Assembly (NCBI GenBank): GCA_948684385.1
Contig: CAPQCU010000006.1
Span: 1 to 64,000 of the forward strand
Reading direction: 5' to 3'
Length of the DNA: 64,000 nucleotides
DNA from: an uncultured bacterium
GTDB taxonomy: Bacteria; Cyanobacteriota; Vampirovibrionia; Gastranaerophilales; Gastranaerophilaceae
The stretch's first letter is position 1, and the number at the start of each line of letters is the position of its first letter. Below, piece by piece: positions 51,459 through 63,296 of this stretch. The position numbers and the translations under genes are program-made. Below the pieces are notes generated by a model, which searched no databases, was not told where the DNA came from, and was given only the letters and a program-made list of their open reading frames with translations.

Positions 51459-52796
51459 ATGGACCTGACAGACTTTTTAATTAATATTTTTATAATTTTA
51501 TTTTTACTTTTTGTTAATGCCTTTTTCGTAGCTGCAGAATTTTCTCTTGTAAAGGTACGTAAGACACGATTGGAACAGCTTTGTAATGAAGGTAATTCCA
51601 ATGCTAAAAAGGCAATGAAGTTGGTAAATGATGTAAATAGGATGCTGGCAGCAGCTCAATTAGGGGTTACAATTGCAAGTATTGCTCTTGGTTGGGTAGC
51701 GGAGTCAACTATTGTTCAGATAATTGAACCTGTGATTAACTTTTTCGCTCATGGTGCTATATCTGCGCATATTGTTGCTGTTCCGATTTCTTTTGTGCTT
51801 GTAACTTATTTCCATGTGCTGGTTGGAGAACAGCTTCCAAAATGCATTTCTTTAAGGCATCCGGAAACAATTTCTTTGCTGATTGCAACTCCGATGGACA
51901 TCTTTATTACTTTGTTTAAGCCGTTTGTATGGTTTATGGAAGTTTCCGGTAACAAGCTTTTATCAGCTTGTCATGCAAATTCTGAGGATGCTTCACTTGT
52001 ACATTCAACTGAAGAACTTGATATGCTTGTTGATGCAAGTTACAATGAAGGAGTTTTAAATGAGACAGAAGCTGAAATGCTTCATAATATGTTCAAATTT
52101 TCTGATTTGATGGCAAAACAGGTTATGCTGCCAAGAACCGATATGGTTTGTATTCCAAACGATATAACTTATGAAGAGCTGAACAAAGTTGCGCTTGAAA
52201 ATCAATATACAAGATATCCGGTTTATGAAGAAAATATTGATAAAATCCTGGGCTTTATCCACGTAAAAGATTTATATTCTCTTGCAATGACTAAAGAGGA
52301 TTATTCAATTAATAAGCTTATAAGACCTTTGATTCTTATACCTGAGACAATGACGCTTGATAATTTGATTATTGAGTTCAAAAAACGCCATTGCCAGATT
52401 GCTGTTGTAATTGATGAGTTTGGCGGAACATCCGGTTTAATAACTCTTGAAGATGTTCTTGAAGAAATTATCGGCGATGTTCAGGATGAATTTGATGAAG
52501 AAATTGAAGCTGATATTGAAGAAATAGGTGAAAATCTCTATATTGCAAACGCAATGATGAGAATTGACGAGGTTGTTGAATTCTTTGATTTAAATGAGTC
52601 TTTGTTTGAAGAAGATGACGTTGAAACTATTGCAGGACTTGTAGTAAAGCTTCTTGGAAGAATTGCGGAAGTCGGCGACTCTGTTTCATTTAACGGACTT
52701 GTGTTTACTGTAAAAGAAGTTGACGGAGCAAGAATTACAAAGCTTCAAATTTATCGCGAACCTGTTGCTGATGATGAAGTTTCAGAAGAAGCTTAA
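51459..52796 (+). CDS. CNNM/HlyC-CorC family membrane protein (DUF21-CBS-CorC_HlyC)
   Basis: A 445-residue protein with the standard three-part plan. DUF21/CNNM membrane domain (about 1-190): FVNAFFVAAEFSLVKVRKTR, ASIALGWVAESTI, GEQLPKCISLRHPE. Two CBS domains (about 210-330): MLPRTDMVCIP, YTRYPVYEENIDKILGFIHV, AVVIDEFGGTSGLITLEDVL. C-terminal CorC_HlyC domain (about 350-440) with ETIAGLVVKLLGRIAEVGDS. Members have been linked to Mg2+ or Co2+ efflux and Mg2+ homeostasis. The haemolysin name is historical. Confidence 0.93.
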   Translation: MDLTDFLINIFIILFLLFVNAFFVAAEFSLVKVRKTRLEQLCNEGNSNAKKAMKLVNDVNRMLAAAQLGVTIASIALGWVAESTIVQIIEPVINFFAHGAISAHIVAVPISFVLVTYFHVLVGEQLPKCISLRHPETISLLIATPMDIFITLFKPFVWFMEVSGNKLLSACHANSEDASLVHSTEELDMLVDASYNEGVLNETEAEMLHNMFKFSDLMAKQVMLPRTDMVCIPNDITYEELNKVALENQYTRYPVYEENIDKILGFIHVKDLYSLAMTKEDYSINKLIRPLILIPETMTLDNLIIEFKKRHCQIAVVIDEFGGTSGLITLEDVLEEIIGDVQDEFDEEIEADIEEIGENLYIANAMMRIDEVVEFFDLNESLFEEDDVETIAGLVVKLLGRIAEVGDSVSFNGLVFTVKEVDGARITKLQIYREPVADDEVSEEA

Positions 52797-52797
52797 T

Positions 52798-52813
52798 TGT
52801 AAAAATTTGTAAA
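52798..52813 (+). repeat. paired TGTAAA boxes, 10-bp period
   Basis: TGTAAA at 52798-52803 and 52808-52813, directly after the CNNM gene and about 90 bases before the next start, oriented toward it. Confidence 0.5.
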
Positions 52814-52901
52814 GATTTGGTTTTTATTCTGCAATATTGTATAAAATTAACACTTTATATAAATATAGTGTGTTTATATTAGTGTTGTAAGGATTTTATA
52901 A

Positions 52902-53687
52902 ATGTCAGCAGGTTTAGCAATATCAGCATTTATGCCATCAATAGCTTCTAACAGCTGGTTCTGTGCAAGAAGAAGCGATAGCGGTATGGAGGCATTCGCT
53001 AATAACAATCCTTTAGTTGCTGCAATGAACATGGATATTGCAGGTGCTCAGGTTTTAAAAGCAGGTTCCGGCTTATCTGAAATCGCAAAAACTAACAATA
53101 ACATTGCTTCCGGGGTTGTTAGTGCGGAAGAGTCTATCAAATCTTTATCTAAAGCAAATAAAGTAGTTAACGGGGTGGGGAAGGTATTATCATACACTGC
53201 TGATCATATAAATCCTATTATTTGCGCAACAGGAGCAATAAAAGTTGCAACAGCTGATAATAAAAAAGATGCTGCAATAGAAGAAGGTGCTGGTTTAGGC
53301 GGTATGTTTCTGTGTGAAGGACTTGCTAAAAAAGGAATGGCAATGCCTATTCTTAGTAAATTTGATGCAAATAAAATGAAAATAGAAAAAGACGGTATTT
53401 ATAAAATTGTTAATGGTGAAAAGAAACTTATAGCAAAAGACGGCCAGTATAAGATTTTGAACGGAAAAAAACTTGTGATTTCAAGAGAAGGTGGTTATCA
53501 TAAATCAGCATTTTTAGAAAAACAAGTTAATGCTCTTAATGATTACTGCGCAACGAAAAAAGTATTAAATAAATCTATTAAATGGGTTCCGGGAACATTG
53601 CAGGGATTAGCATTTGCATGCGCTTCTATTGGCGGATATAAGCTAGGTACTGCAATTGCAAATAACTTAATCGGTGAAAGAGCTTAA
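52902..53687 (+). CDS. hypothetical protein with DGxYKIxNGKK repeats
   Basis: A 261-residue protein. The N-terminal 30 residues are mildly hydrophobic (AGLAISAFMPSIASNSWFC) but not a classical signal peptide. Two or three short repeats occur near 163-195: KDGIYKIVNGEKKLIAK, then KDGQYKILNGKKLVISR, then EGGYHK. Hydrophobic Gly/Ala-rich stretches near 105-150 and 230-255 suggest membrane contact. Probably lineage-specific; function unknown. AAGGA lies before the ATG and it overlaps the convergent gene by 4 bases (TTAA). Confidence 0.7.
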   Translation: MSAGLAISAFMPSIASNSWFCARRSDSGMEAFANNNPLVAAMNMDIAGAQVLKAGSGLSEIAKTNNNIASGVVSAEESIKSLSKANKVVNGVGKVLSYTADHINPIICATGAIKVATADNKKDAAIEEGAGLGGMFLCEGLAKKGMAMPILSKFDANKMKIEKDGIYKIVNGEKKLIAKDGQYKILNGKKLVISREGGYHKSAFLEKQVNALNDYCATKKVLNKSIKWVPGTLQGLAFACASIGGYKLGTAIANNLIGERA

Positions 53688-54508
53688 CGGCTTTTTAAAT
53701 TAGTTATTTTTCCGTTATCTTTATATAGTGTCTGGAACATTGTTTGTGAGCGTCTGTAATTGTTTATTGTAGCTTCTAAAGACGCATTTATTGTCCAGTA
53801 AATTACAGGAATGGATATTGTAATTGTTAAAATTGCAACTACGGCATGTTTAATTACCGTATTAATAGTTTTAAAGCGTTTTTTAGTTATAGCAATATCG
53901 TCTTGCTGTCTTAAAATGCTATTAATTAGATTTTTTCGTTCTTTTACTGTTAAACTATCTATAAAATCGACATTTTGCGGATCAATATAAATGACGTATT
54001 TAGAATATTTTACATTTCCGTCTAAAAAGTCTAGGCTGTCATTATAATTTTTTTGTTCCTGTGTTAAGGAACGTTCGGAAATATTACCGTTTGAAACTTC
54101 TTCAATATTTGTATCTAAAGCAGGAGCTGTAAAAGCTACGTTGCTTATTGTTGTTTCAGCTTCGTTCGTTTTTTCTTTATTTCCGGCTTCTTTTTGTTTA
54201 TTGAGCTTGGCTTTATATTTCTTGATGAAATTATCGTCAAAATTTTTATCAATATTAATATCTTTTTTCTCGGCAGCCGGTGTTTCTGCAGCAGGTTCAG
54301 GCTGAGGCTGTACCGGTTCTTCAAATAATGTAGCATCATCATTAACATTAAAAGCAGGAGCGCTGCTTTCCGAGTTTGCCATGTTTTGAGCGTCTTGTGC
54401 CAGTTTTGACTGAAGCTGGTCTATTAAATCTGATGAAATATCATCGTTTAAAGATGCCAGCTCATTTATATCCATTGAATCTTTCTCGTGTGAAATTTTT
54501 TTAGTCAT
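53684..54508 (-). CDS. hypothetical protein with C-terminal membrane helix
   Basis: A 274-residue protein if it starts at MTKKISHEKDSM (54508, with GAGAG upstream); the frame is open to 54577 and a second ATG at 54526 is possible. The first 150 residues are polar and probably disordered (QPQPEPAAETPAAEKKDINI), then a helical domain (LTQEQKNYNDSLDFLDGNVK; VKERKNLINSILRQQDDIAI) and one membrane helix at about 223-247 (AVVAILTITISIPVIYW), with a short tail. Probably a tail-side inner-membrane protein facing the cytosol. No family recognised. Confidence 0.65.
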   Translation of the reverse strand: MTKKISHEKDSMDINELASLNDDISSDLIDQLQSKLAQDAQNMANSESSAPAFNVNDDATLFEEPVQPQPEPAAETPAAEKKDINIDKNFDDNFIKKYKAKLNKQKEAGNKEKTNEAETTISNVAFTAPALDTNIEEVSNGNISERSLTQEQKNYNDSLDFLDGNVKYSKYVIYIDPQNVDFIDSLTVKERKNLINSILRQQDDIAITKKRFKTINTVIKHAVVAILTITISIPVIYWTINASLEATINNYRRSQTMFQTLYKDNGKITNLKSR

Positions 54509-54594
54509 GCAAGACTCTCTTTTCATGTTTATTGTATGATATAAGTATATTATATATGAGATTTTAATATTAGGCAATCTTAAGAGAGTTTAAA

Positions 54595-55620
54595 ATGGGT
54601 GCAGATAAAGAAAAGCTTAGGAATATTATAGAGAAATTGGGCGATGCAAAGATTCTGGTGGTAGGTGATTTAGCACTGGATGAAATGGTTTATGGTGATA
54701 CTGAGCGAATTTCACGTGAAGCTCCTGTTTTAATTTTGCAGCATACACATACCAGGTTTATTCTTGGCGGAGCTTCAAATGCTGCTCATAATGTTTCTAA
54801 AATAAATAACGGTAAAGTTAGTGTTATCGGTGTTGTTGGTGATGATTATCAAGCCAATGATTTAAAACAGGCGTTTTGTGATGCTAAAATTGACTGCTCT
54901 TCTCTTGTAACTGACAAAGAACGTAAAACTATCACTAAAACAAGGATTTCCGGCTCATGCTCACATTCCATTACACAACAGATTGTGAGAATTGATAGAC
55001 AAACTAATGCTCCGATTTCAAAAGAAACTGAAAGAAAATTGATTGATGAAATTGAAAGATTGCTTCCTGAATATGATGCTGTAATACTTTCTGATTATCA
55101 CATTGGAACATTATCGGATAATATTATAAACTCTGTAATTTCTGCGGCAAAGAAGCATAGAAAAAAAGTTGTTGTTGATGCACAGCGTAATCTTAATCGT
55201 TATTACGGTGTAACTTCTATGACACCAAATCTTCCTGATACTCAAAAACATGTCGGTTTTTATTTGAGAAGTAAGGAAGATTTCTTGAAAGCAGGTGAAA
55301 TTCTTTTAGAGCAATCAGGAGCGGAAGCTGTTTTGATAACCTGCGGTGCGGAAGGTATGGTTGTTGTTGATAATAACGGAAAGTATACACATATTCCTGT
55401 GTTTAACAAAGCAGAAGTGTTTGATGTAACAGGTGCTGGCGATACAGTTACTGCACTTTACACTCTTGCTCTGGCAGTTGGCGCGGAACCTGTTTATGCT
55501 GCTATAATAGGTAATATAGCAGCAGGAATTGTTGTTAAGCAGTTTGGATGCGCTACAACTACAATTGATGAGATTATCGATTGTATACCGGATACAATAA
55601 ATCTTGAGGAGGGAGTTTAA
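54595..55620 (+). CDS. rfaE1: PfkB-family heptose-7-phosphate kinase (RfaE1/HldA-type)
   Basis: A 341-residue ribokinase-fold enzyme. VVGDLALDEMVYGDTERISR and EAPVLILQHTHTRFILGGAS with NAAHNVSKI are the RfaE1/HldA pattern; GAGD at 280-283 carries the catalytic base Asp283. These kinases make D-glycero-D-manno-heptose 1,7-bisphosphate for LPS inner-core heptose. The nucleotidyltransferase half of bifunctional HldE is missing, so ADP-heptose synthesis would need a separate gene. DUF4330 follows after 2 bp. Confidence 0.88.
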   Translation: MGADKEKLRNIIEKLGDAKILVVGDLALDEMVYGDTERISREAPVLILQHTHTRFILGGASNAAHNVSKINNGKVSVIGVVGDDYQANDLKQAFCDAKIDCSSLVTDKERKTITKTRISGSCSHSITQQIVRIDRQTNAPISKETERKLIDEIERLLPEYDAVILSDYHIGTLSDNIINSVISAAKKHRKKVVVDAQRNLNRYYGVTSMTPNLPDTQKHVGFYLRSKEDFLKAGEILLEQSGAEAVLITCGAEGMVVVDNNGKYTHIPVFNKAEVFDVTGAGDTVTALYTLALAVGAEPVYAAIIGNIAAGIVVKQFGCATTTIDEIIDCIPDTINLEEGV

Positions 55621-55622
55621 AC

Positions 55623-56150
55623 ATGAAAAAATTAAATATAGTTGATATTATTATTGTTTTGGGCGTAATTATTGCACTTTTTGTGTGCGTTTTGACTACA
55701 AAACACTTCAGGCAGACTGCTGATAAACAAATTGAAGCAACTTCACCGATTACTTTTCAGGTGTTTTTGCGCGGTGTGACTGTTACAGGAGAAGAGTTTC
55801 CGATAAAATCAGAAGACAAAACTTTTATTACTATCAGAAACGTACCTTATACAGAGCTTGATGTTGTTGATGTAACTTCTCAGCCAAGACAGACTTTTGC
55901 ACCTTCAACAAAAAATTTATTAGTTCCAGATCCTGCGCAGCCTGCCATTTTTGACGCAATTGTTACAATAACTGATACTGCAAAAATTACAAAAGACGGT
56001 GCTGTAGTTGGCGGAAACAAAATTAAAATGGGTTTGCCTGTAACTCTTGAAGGTGAAAAATACAAATTTAACGGAACAATTTCAGACGTTAGAGTGACTA
56101 ACACTGGCTCTGACGTAAAAGATGACGGTGAAAATAATCAGATAGGATAA
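55623..56150 (+). CDS. DUF4330-like single-helix membrane protein
   Basis: A 175-residue protein with an N-terminal membrane helix (about 5-26: IVDIIIVLGVIIALFVCVL) and an extracytoplasmic beta-rich domain ending in GGNKIKMGLPVTLEGEKYKF then NGTISDVRV, as in DUF4330 proteins. Function unknown. GGAGGGAG precedes the ATG. It lies between the heptose kinase and an O-antigen-ligase-like gene, so a cell-surface polysaccharide role is possible. Confidence 0.75.
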   Translation: MKKLNIVDIIIVLGVIIALFVCVLTTKHFRQTADKQIEATSPITFQVFLRGVTVTGEEFPIKSEDKTFITIRNVPYTELDVVDVTSQPRQTFAPSTKNLLVPDPAQPAIFDAIVTITDTAKITKDGAVVGGNKIKMGLPVTLEGEKYKFNGTISDVRVTNTGSDVKDDGENNQIG

Positions 56151-56154
56151 AAAT

Positions 56155-59361
<3,207 letters not shown>

Positions 59362-59362
<1 letters not shown>

Positions 59363-59778
59363 TGAAAAAAGATTTTAATGTTATACAAATAAAGGGTACG
59401 AAGGGAATATTGATGCTTATTGCAACCGGCTGCTGTCTTTTTGCGGGATTTGCAGTTTTCCCGGGCTGGGTAGCGATGCAGATTTGGAATTTTGTGGCAT
59501 CATACGCCGGTAATGTGCCTTTAATAGGTCTGTTTCAAGGCGTTCTGCTCTGGGGGATTCTTGTTGCTGCATATTTTACTTTCAGAAAAGAAAGAGTGGT
59601 TATTTGCTTAAAAGATCCAAGAGGGTTGAGTGAAGAGGAGCTAAAAGCGGTTTTTGCAAATATCAAAAAGCAAACCGGCGATGATAAAATTATTCAGGCT
59701 ATGATGAAAGCAAGAGAGACAGAGCTTAAGCTAAAAGAAACAGAAGATTTGGAAAATAAAAAAACGGAGATTAAATAA
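59362..59778 (+). CDS. small two-helix membrane protein
   Basis: A 138-residue protein with two hydrophobic helices (about 12-35: GILMLIATGCCLFAGFAVFP; about 52-72: VPLIGLFQGVLLWGILVAAY) and a charged C-terminal tail (AMMKARETELKLKETEDLEN). Not recognised. It is translationally coupled to ligA (TAATG), and its last codons form the left arm of the following terminator. Confidence 0.65.
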
Positions 59779-59791
59779 ATCTCCGTTTTTT
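59761..59791. terminator. bidirectional intrinsic terminator
   Basis: AAAACGGAGATT-AAATA-AATCTCCGTTTT, a 12-bp perfect stem with T runs on both strands. It lies across the last codons of the 138-residue gene and the end of the convergent 373-residue gene, serving both. Confidence 0.92.
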
Positions 59792-60913
59792 CTATGAAAC
59801 CTGCTTGTTATTATTACTAAAGAATTTTGTTCCAAGCCATCCCAGAACACCGCCTGTAACGACAGCTCCGGCTACCAGCCATTTGTTTGTTTTAGGAACT
59901 TCTTTAATTACTTCTTTAATTTCTGTAACAACTTCTTTTTTTACTGTATTAATAGCGGGTGAAGTGCTTAAAGGAGTTGTATGTATTGAAGCTGCTTTTG
60001 CAGTGCCGCTTGAATATGAATAATTTCTGCTTATCGGGCGATATGAATTTTGTTTAGGAATGTGAGGTTTTACTTCCTTTGGAATAAGTCCGGCGTCTTC
60101 AAATACCTTGAACGATTCTCTTGCATGTTCATTAATCGGCTTGTTATCAGGATAAACAGCCATAGCCTCTTTTGTAAATAAACCTTGAGAATTTTTTACA
60201 ATTTCCATAGCTTCTTTTGCGCCTTTAGCTTCTGATGAGATTATACCGTTTTTAGTGCAGTAGCTTAAGTTTCTGCCTGTTCTTGAGTTTTTAAACCTTC
60301 TGTTTTTATGCTCGATCCTTGATTTTTCTTCTGCTTTTTTCTTTGCTATTTTTAACTTTTTACTGCTTTGATATTCGCTATTTGCAGCTTTTTTATTTTG
60401 ATTATTAGATTTTTGAGGCTCTGTTACAGGTTTTTCTGCCATTTTAGCTTCCCATTTTGCTTGCTCAGATATATCAGACGGTAATACTTCGCTAAGCCCT
60501 TGTTTTTCTAATTTTTTCCTGAGTTTTGTTTCTGTTTTAGTAATCACAGCTTCTTGCGGTTTGGGGATTTCAACTTTTGTCATTGGTGAATATGCCTGAA
60601 GCGTTTCTGAAGGTATCTCAAGCATAGTTTTAATTACTGGTGTTGGAGTTGTAACAACAGGCTTAGGTGTGCAATCTTTAATTATTTGTGGAATATTTGC
60701 CTGCGTTGTTGCTATAACTTTTTTACCAACTTTTGCATCTTGTAAAAAGTTTCTAACTTCAACCATTACCTGCTCTTCTGTAATATTAGGATTTTTGGTT
60801 AAAAGCTGAGAAACAAATTTTTGTACTTCAGCTTCTACAATTTTGGGATTAGCATGTTTGCCTAAATTTGTATTAGGAACATTTACTGTACTAATTGGGG
60901 CGATTTGAGTCAT
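59792..60913 (-). CDS. hypothetical tail-anchored, Lys-rich protein
   Basis: A 373-residue protein. The N-terminal 90 residues are helical (ANPKIVEAEVQKFVSQLLTK; EVRNFLQDAKVGKKVIA), then a long Pro/Lys-rich, probably disordered part, a small structured region (about 210-275: NGIISSEAKGAKEAMEIVKN; ESFKVFEDAGLIPKEVKP), and a single membrane helix at about 344-363 (KWLVAGAVVTGGVLGWLGTK) three residues before the end region. It could be a tail-anchored inner-membrane protein. GAAAGGT precedes the ATG; a (TAC)9 repeat lies about 90 bases upstream. Confidence 0.65.
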   Translation of the reverse strand: MTQIAPISTVNVPNTNLGKHANPKIVEAEVQKFVSQLLTKNPNITEEQVMVEVRNFLQDAKVGKKVIATTQANIPQIIKDCTPKPVVTTPTPVIKTMLEIPSETLQAYSPMTKVEIPKPQEAVITKTETKLRKKLEKQGLSEVLPSDISEQAKWEAKMAEKPVTEPQKSNNQNKKAANSEYQSSKKLKIAKKKAEEKSRIEHKNRRFKNSRTGRNLSYCTKNGIISSEAKGAKEAMEIVKNSQGLFTKEAMAVYPDNKPINEHARESFKVFEDAGLIPKEVKPHIPKQNSYRPISRNYSYSSGTAKAASIHTTPLSTSPAINTVKKEVVTEIKEVIKEVPKTNKWLVAGAVVTGGVLGWLGTKFFSNNNKQVS

Positions 60914-61000
60914 ATTATTTACCTTTCAACTTTAACCTTCTATACTTCTATAAAAACATAAAAAGTTTGTAAATTGTCAGGCTTTTGCTCTTGAGCTCTC

Positions 61001-61027
61001 TACTACTACTACTACTACTACTACTAC
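61001..61027. repeat. (TAC)9 microsatellite
   Basis: Nine uninterrupted TAC units in the region between the nusA terminator and the minus-strand 373-residue gene, 88 bases upstream of that gene's ATG. Non-coding on both strands as far as I can see. Confidence 0.95.
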
Positions 61028-61083
61028 GTTTGCGCCATTTGTAACGATTTTAAAAAATGCTTAACAATTGAATATGCATTAAA

Positions 61084-61113
61084 AAAGGCGGTGTGCATTA
61101 GCACACCGCCTTT
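61084..61113 (-). terminator. intrinsic terminator of rimP-nusA
   Basis: AAAGGCGGTGTGC-ATTA-GCACACCGCCTTT: a 13-bp perfect stem with a tetraloop and, on the minus strand, a T6 run. It begins 12 bases after the nusA stop. Confidence 0.95.
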
Positions 61114-61124
61114 AATAAAATATT

Positions 61125-62357
61125 TTATTCTTCTTCAGAAGCTTCTTCAACTTCTTCTTGAGCCATGTCTTCTTCGTCAAGGGCTTGTTGATTCATTTCT
61201 TCTTCGATTTCTTCCTGAATTTCGTCAGAGTCTACTGCGCGTTCTTCGTCTTCAGCTTCTTCTGAATATTCATAATTTGAAGCTCTGTTTGCTTCATCCT
61301 GTTCCATTTGTGAAACGCTCTTAATATCAATTTTCCAGCCGGTTAATCTGTGAGCAAGTCTTACGTTTTGACCTTCTCTGCCAATTGCAAGTGACAATTG
61401 ATCATCAGGAACAACAACTAAAGCGTCTTTTGTTTCTTCATCATCTGTCATAATATCAACAGATACAACTCTTGCAGGAGAGATCGCGTTAACGATGTAT
61501 TCAACAGGATCCGGAGACCATCTTACGATATCGATTTTTTCGTTCTTTAATTCGCCTACGATAGTCTGAATTCTTGAACCTCTAGGTCCGATGCAAGCGC
61601 CTACTGAGTCTACTTCAGGGTCATTTGACCAGACAGCAATTTTTGTTCTAAATCCTGCTTCTCTTGAAATTGATTTAATTTCTACAATTCCGTCTTCGAT
61701 TTCAGGAACTTCAAGTTCAAAAAGTTCTCTAACTATTTCTGAGTGAGCGTGAGATACGATAACCTGAGGAAGTCTGTTTGTTTCTTTTACGTTAAGAACA
61801 AAAACTCTTATTCTGTTACCCGGTTTGTAGTATTCACGTGGAATTTGTTCTTTCTGAGGCATAATTGCGTCAGTTTTACCGATGTTAACAATTACGTTTC
61901 TGTTTTCAACTCTTTGAATAATACCGGTAGTCAAAGTGCCTTTCTTTTCTAAGAATTCATTCAAAATATTATTTCTTTCAGCATCTCTGATACGCTGCGT
62001 AATAACCTGTTTCGCTGATTGAGCAGCAATTCTGCCGAATTGCTCAGGAGTAACTTCGATTTTAACTTCGTCGTCAACTTCAACTTCGTCATCGATTTCC
62101 TGCGCATCTTCTAAAGAAATTTCCAGCTCAGGATCTTCAACTGTTTCAACAACAGTTTTTGTGCTAAATACACCGATTTCGCCTGTTTGTTCGTCCAAAA
62201 TTGCTTCGATATTTGCAGCTTCTTTAACATGCATGTGTTTTTTGTAAGCAGCAACCATTGCATCGCACAAAGAAGCAATTAAAACTTCTTTAGATATTCC
62301 GCGTTCTCTTTCAAGCTCTTCACAAGCTTCAAATAATGCTGTACCGATTTTAATCAT
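61125..62357 (-). CDS. nusA: transcription termination/antitermination factor NusA
   Basis: A 410-residue NusA. N-terminal RNA-polymerase-binding domain (GTALFEACEELERERGISKE), S1 domain (GTLTTGIIQRVENRNVIVNI), KH1 with GACIGPRGSRIQTIVGEL and KH2 with LAIGREGQNVRLAHRLTGWK. It ends in an acidic tail (about 365-410, mostly Glu/Asp/Ala) in place of the acidic repeat domains of proteobacterial NusA. AAAGGAGA precedes the ATG. It lies 27 bp after rimP as in most bacteria, but infB is not downstream: a strong terminator is. Confidence 0.96.
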   Translation of the reverse strand: MIKIGTALFEACEELERERGISKEVLIASLCDAMVAAYKKHMHVKEAANIEAILDEQTGEIGVFSTKTVVETVEDPELEISLEDAQEIDDEVEVDDEVKIEVTPEQFGRIAAQSAKQVITQRIRDAERNNILNEFLEKKGTLTTGIIQRVENRNVIVNIGKTDAIMPQKEQIPREYYKPGNRIRVFVLNVKETNRLPQVIVSHAHSEIVRELFELEVPEIEDGIVEIKSISREAGFRTKIAVWSNDPEVDSVGACIGPRGSRIQTIVGELKNEKIDIVRWSPDPVEYIVNAISPARVVSVDIMTDDEETKDALVVVPDDQLSLAIGREGQNVRLAHRLTGWKIDIKSVSQMEQDEANRASNYEYSEEAEDEERAVDSDEIQEEIEEEMNQQALDEEDMAQEEVEEASEEE

Positions 62358-62384
62358 CTGTATTTCTCCTTTTTATTTTTAACT

Positions 62385-62867
62385 TTAGTCTATATACAGT
62401 TTTGCCGACTGGATATTTTCTTTAGGAATTTGTAATTCTTCTCCGTCATCAAATCTAAAGAATTTCAAGCCTTCATTATCGTCCCAGTCTAAGATTTCAC
62501 CTTTAAATATTTTCTCTGTTTCACCTTCCAGAGGAGTTTTAAGCTTAAGGCTTATTCTTCTACCTTTAAAAATTAAAAACTCTTTATCTGATTTGAATTT
62601 TCGCTCCAAGCCCGGAGAAGAAACTTCAAGGTAATACTTTACAGGTATAAGTTCATCAAGAAAATCATTTAAGCTTCTTGTTACGTTTTCGCAATCATCA
62701 AGAGTAATATCTTTTTCGTAAGAATAAAGATAAATTCTTAAGAACCATCTGTGATTTTCTTTTACAAATTCTATTTCAATCGGGATAAGGTTAAACCTTA
62801 CGGCAGTGTTTTCGATAAGCGGTGTAATTTTTTCAAGTACTTCGTATCTGTTTACGTCTTGTTTCAT
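62385..62867 (-). CDS. rimP: ribosome maturation factor RimP
   Basis: A 160-residue RimP, needed for 30S subunit maturation. VEFVKENHRWFLRIYLYSYE then ITLDDCENVTRSLNDFLDE and YYLEVSSPGLERKFKSDKEF are the family signature. The frame is open six codons upstream, but the ATG at 62867 is chosen for its GGAG ribosome-binding site. First gene of the rimP-nusA operon. Confidence 0.94.
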   Translation of the reverse strand: MKQDVNRYEVLEKITPLIENTAVRFNLIPIEIEFVKENHRWFLRIYLYSYEKDITLDDCENVTRSLNDFLDELIPVKYYLEVSSPGLERKFKSDKEFLIFKGRRISLKLKTPLEGETEKIFKGEILDWDDNEGLKFFRFDDGEELQIPKENIQSAKLYID

Positions 62868-62897
62868 AACACTCCTTTCTCTCAATTAAGCTGGTTA

Positions 62898-62907
62898 TAT
62901 TTACCCC
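62898..62907 (-). repeat. single GGGGTAAATA unit
   Basis: Minus strand GGGGTAAATA between the upstream terminator and the rimP start; no full 43-bp copy seen. Confidence 0.35.
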
Positions 62908-62920
62908 CGCCCATTAATGA

Positions 62921-62952
62921 AAAAAGAACGGGACTTTTGACCGTTCTTTTTT
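62921..62952. terminator. bidirectional intrinsic terminator
   Basis: AAAAAGAACGG-GACTTTTGA-CCGTTCTTTTTT. It follows the minus-strand 71-residue gene by about 60 bases and separates it from rimP. Confidence 0.85.
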
Positions 62953-63009
62953 AAGAAACTATTCACATTGAAATTATATCAAAAATAAATAATTTTGTAA
63001 ATCTCAATA

Positions 63010-63225
63010 TTAAGGTTTATGAAGAAACTTTTTTACAACAATCTGGGTAAGTTTGCCGAGCCCGAATAATACAACACTGGCAAAAGGAATAGGTGTGAAC
63101 AGACCAATACCTCCTGCAACAATAGGCAGGTTATCAATAGTGACTTTTCTTGGAATTTTCGCACTTAAATTTTTTACTTTTGCCGGAGTTCTTGAGGCAG
63201 CAGTTCTTATTGCATCAATCTTCAT
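63010..63225 (-). CDS. small hypothetical protein with hydrophobic stretch
   Basis: A 71-residue protein. A basic N-terminus (MKIDAIRTAASRTPAKVKNL) is followed by a hydrophobic Gly/Pro-containing region (about 33-58: LPIVAGGIGLFTPIPFASVV) and a basic end (KKFLHKP). It resembles a small membrane-associated protein. No ribosome-binding site; TAGTAT ends 7 bases before the ATG. Divergent from lysS. Confidence 0.6.
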   Translation of the reverse strand: MKIDAIRTAASRTPAKVKNLSAKIPRKVTIDNLPIVAGGIGLFTPIPFASVVLFGLGKLTQIVVKKFLHKP

Positions 63226-63296
63226 AATTTATATACTATCACAAATGTGTTTATGATAATATATAGACTATAAGTAATCTTAAATGAGGATAAAAT

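Noticed and set aside
61001..61027. CRISPR-like repeat
   Set aside because: Pure triplet microsatellite with no spacers; no CRISPR array or cas gene was seen.
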